Positions 27,345 through 27,494 of a DNA stretch of 27,494 bases are shown in pieces (within the stretch, counting starts at the first letter, position 1; each line of letters begins with the position of its first letter). The stretch is from contig JBNGIS010016175.1 in the NCBI GenBank assembly GCA_049999725.1, positions 1 to 27,494 of the forward strand. Reading direction: 5' to 3'. The position numbers and the translations under genes are program-made. The notes under the pieces are model-generated. The model had not been told where the DNA came from. It made no database searches and saw nothing but the letters and a program-made list of their open reading frames with translations. The stretch comes from Haplomitrium mnioides (Eukaryota; Marchantiophyta; Haplomitriopsida; Calobryales).

Positions 27345-27494
27345 GAAGTCTATGCGCGCATGGACCTTAGAGTCCAGGCGCGCCGGGACTTTCAGCACTT
27401 TACGCGCGGAGACGCTCAGCTCAAAGCGTGACTGGACTTTAAGGTCCATACGCGTAGGGACTACCAGCTCCAGTCGCAAAGGACCAGCAGGTCT
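27345..27494. repeat. ~24-bp tandem repeat array running off the window
   Basis: Six units of 23-25 bp: GAAGTCTATGCGCGCATGGAC..., GAGTCCAGGCGCGCCGGGAC..., GCACTTTACGCGCGGAGAC..., GCTCAAAGCGTGACTGGAC..., GGTCCATACGCGTAGGGAC..., GCTCCAGTCGCAAAGGACC.... The middle is rich in CGCG. The antisense open frame (27216-27479) simply reads the repeat. It lies in the presumed intron of the minus-strand gene. Confidence 0.75.

Noticed and set aside
27216-27479. 87-codon minus-strand open frame upstream of the minus-strand exon
   Set aside because: It reads the 24-bp tandem repeat and the presumed intron, and its frame differs from the exon that follows.

Overview
The window looks like repeat-dominated nuclear DNA of a land plant. 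The evidence is: exon-like pieces with pyrimidine-tract splice acceptors; Ty3/gypsy chromovirus fragments with a tRNA-iMet-type primer-binding site and a chromodomain; and a plant-type Ty1/copia polyprotein with a GRPKGSK motif between integrase and reverse transcriptase (RT). The left edge carries the C-terminal part of a beta-class N4/N6 DNA-methyltransferase-like protein. Such genes are known from non-flowering plants (for example the Marchantia DN4MT genes), so I lean towards a bryophyte, lycophyte, fern or gymnosperm; that is inference only.

Layout. 37-643 (+): methyltransferase-like exon, frame broken by three single extra bases, ending at a 100-N gap (644-743). 744-1090: degenerate 37-bp tandem repeats. 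1091-4560: AT-rich then GC/pyrimidine-rich non-coding DNA, with a two-copy ~275-bp duplication and GC-rich blocks carrying a repeated GCCACGTCATCCG motif. 4560-8430: AT-rich DNA with an eroded minus-strand gag (about 5030-5960) and a direct duplication of ~390 bp.

8583-18567 is a cluster of four broken copies of one chromovirus family. A (minus, 8583-11136) has lost RT/RNase H and its 5' LTR. B (plus, 11137-14393) runs from gag into integrase. C (plus, 14422-17745) runs from RT to the 3' LTR. D (minus, 17746-18567) has a 5' LTR and half of gag. B and C form a head-to-tail duplication of RT-RNase H-integrase, joined through a short inverted fragment.

18568-24962: a degenerate Ty1/copia element with a long pyrimidine-rich leader and a gag-PR-IN-RT polyprotein. 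Its RT region contains an in-frame array of 36-bp units encoding GPxV-type 12-residue repeats, the most unusual structure in the window. It is cut at 24962 by the LTR of a fifth chromovirus fragment, E (plus, 24963-about 26570: LTR, PBS, gag, protease).

26555-27256 (minus) is an unidentified basic/acidic low-complexity protein exon with a splice acceptor, followed by an array of ~24-bp repeats to the window end. No element here looks autonomous: stops, frameshifts and losses of catalytic residues are widespread, many of them explained by C-to-T/G-to-A changes. No complete host gene, tRNA, rRNA or CRISPR array was found.
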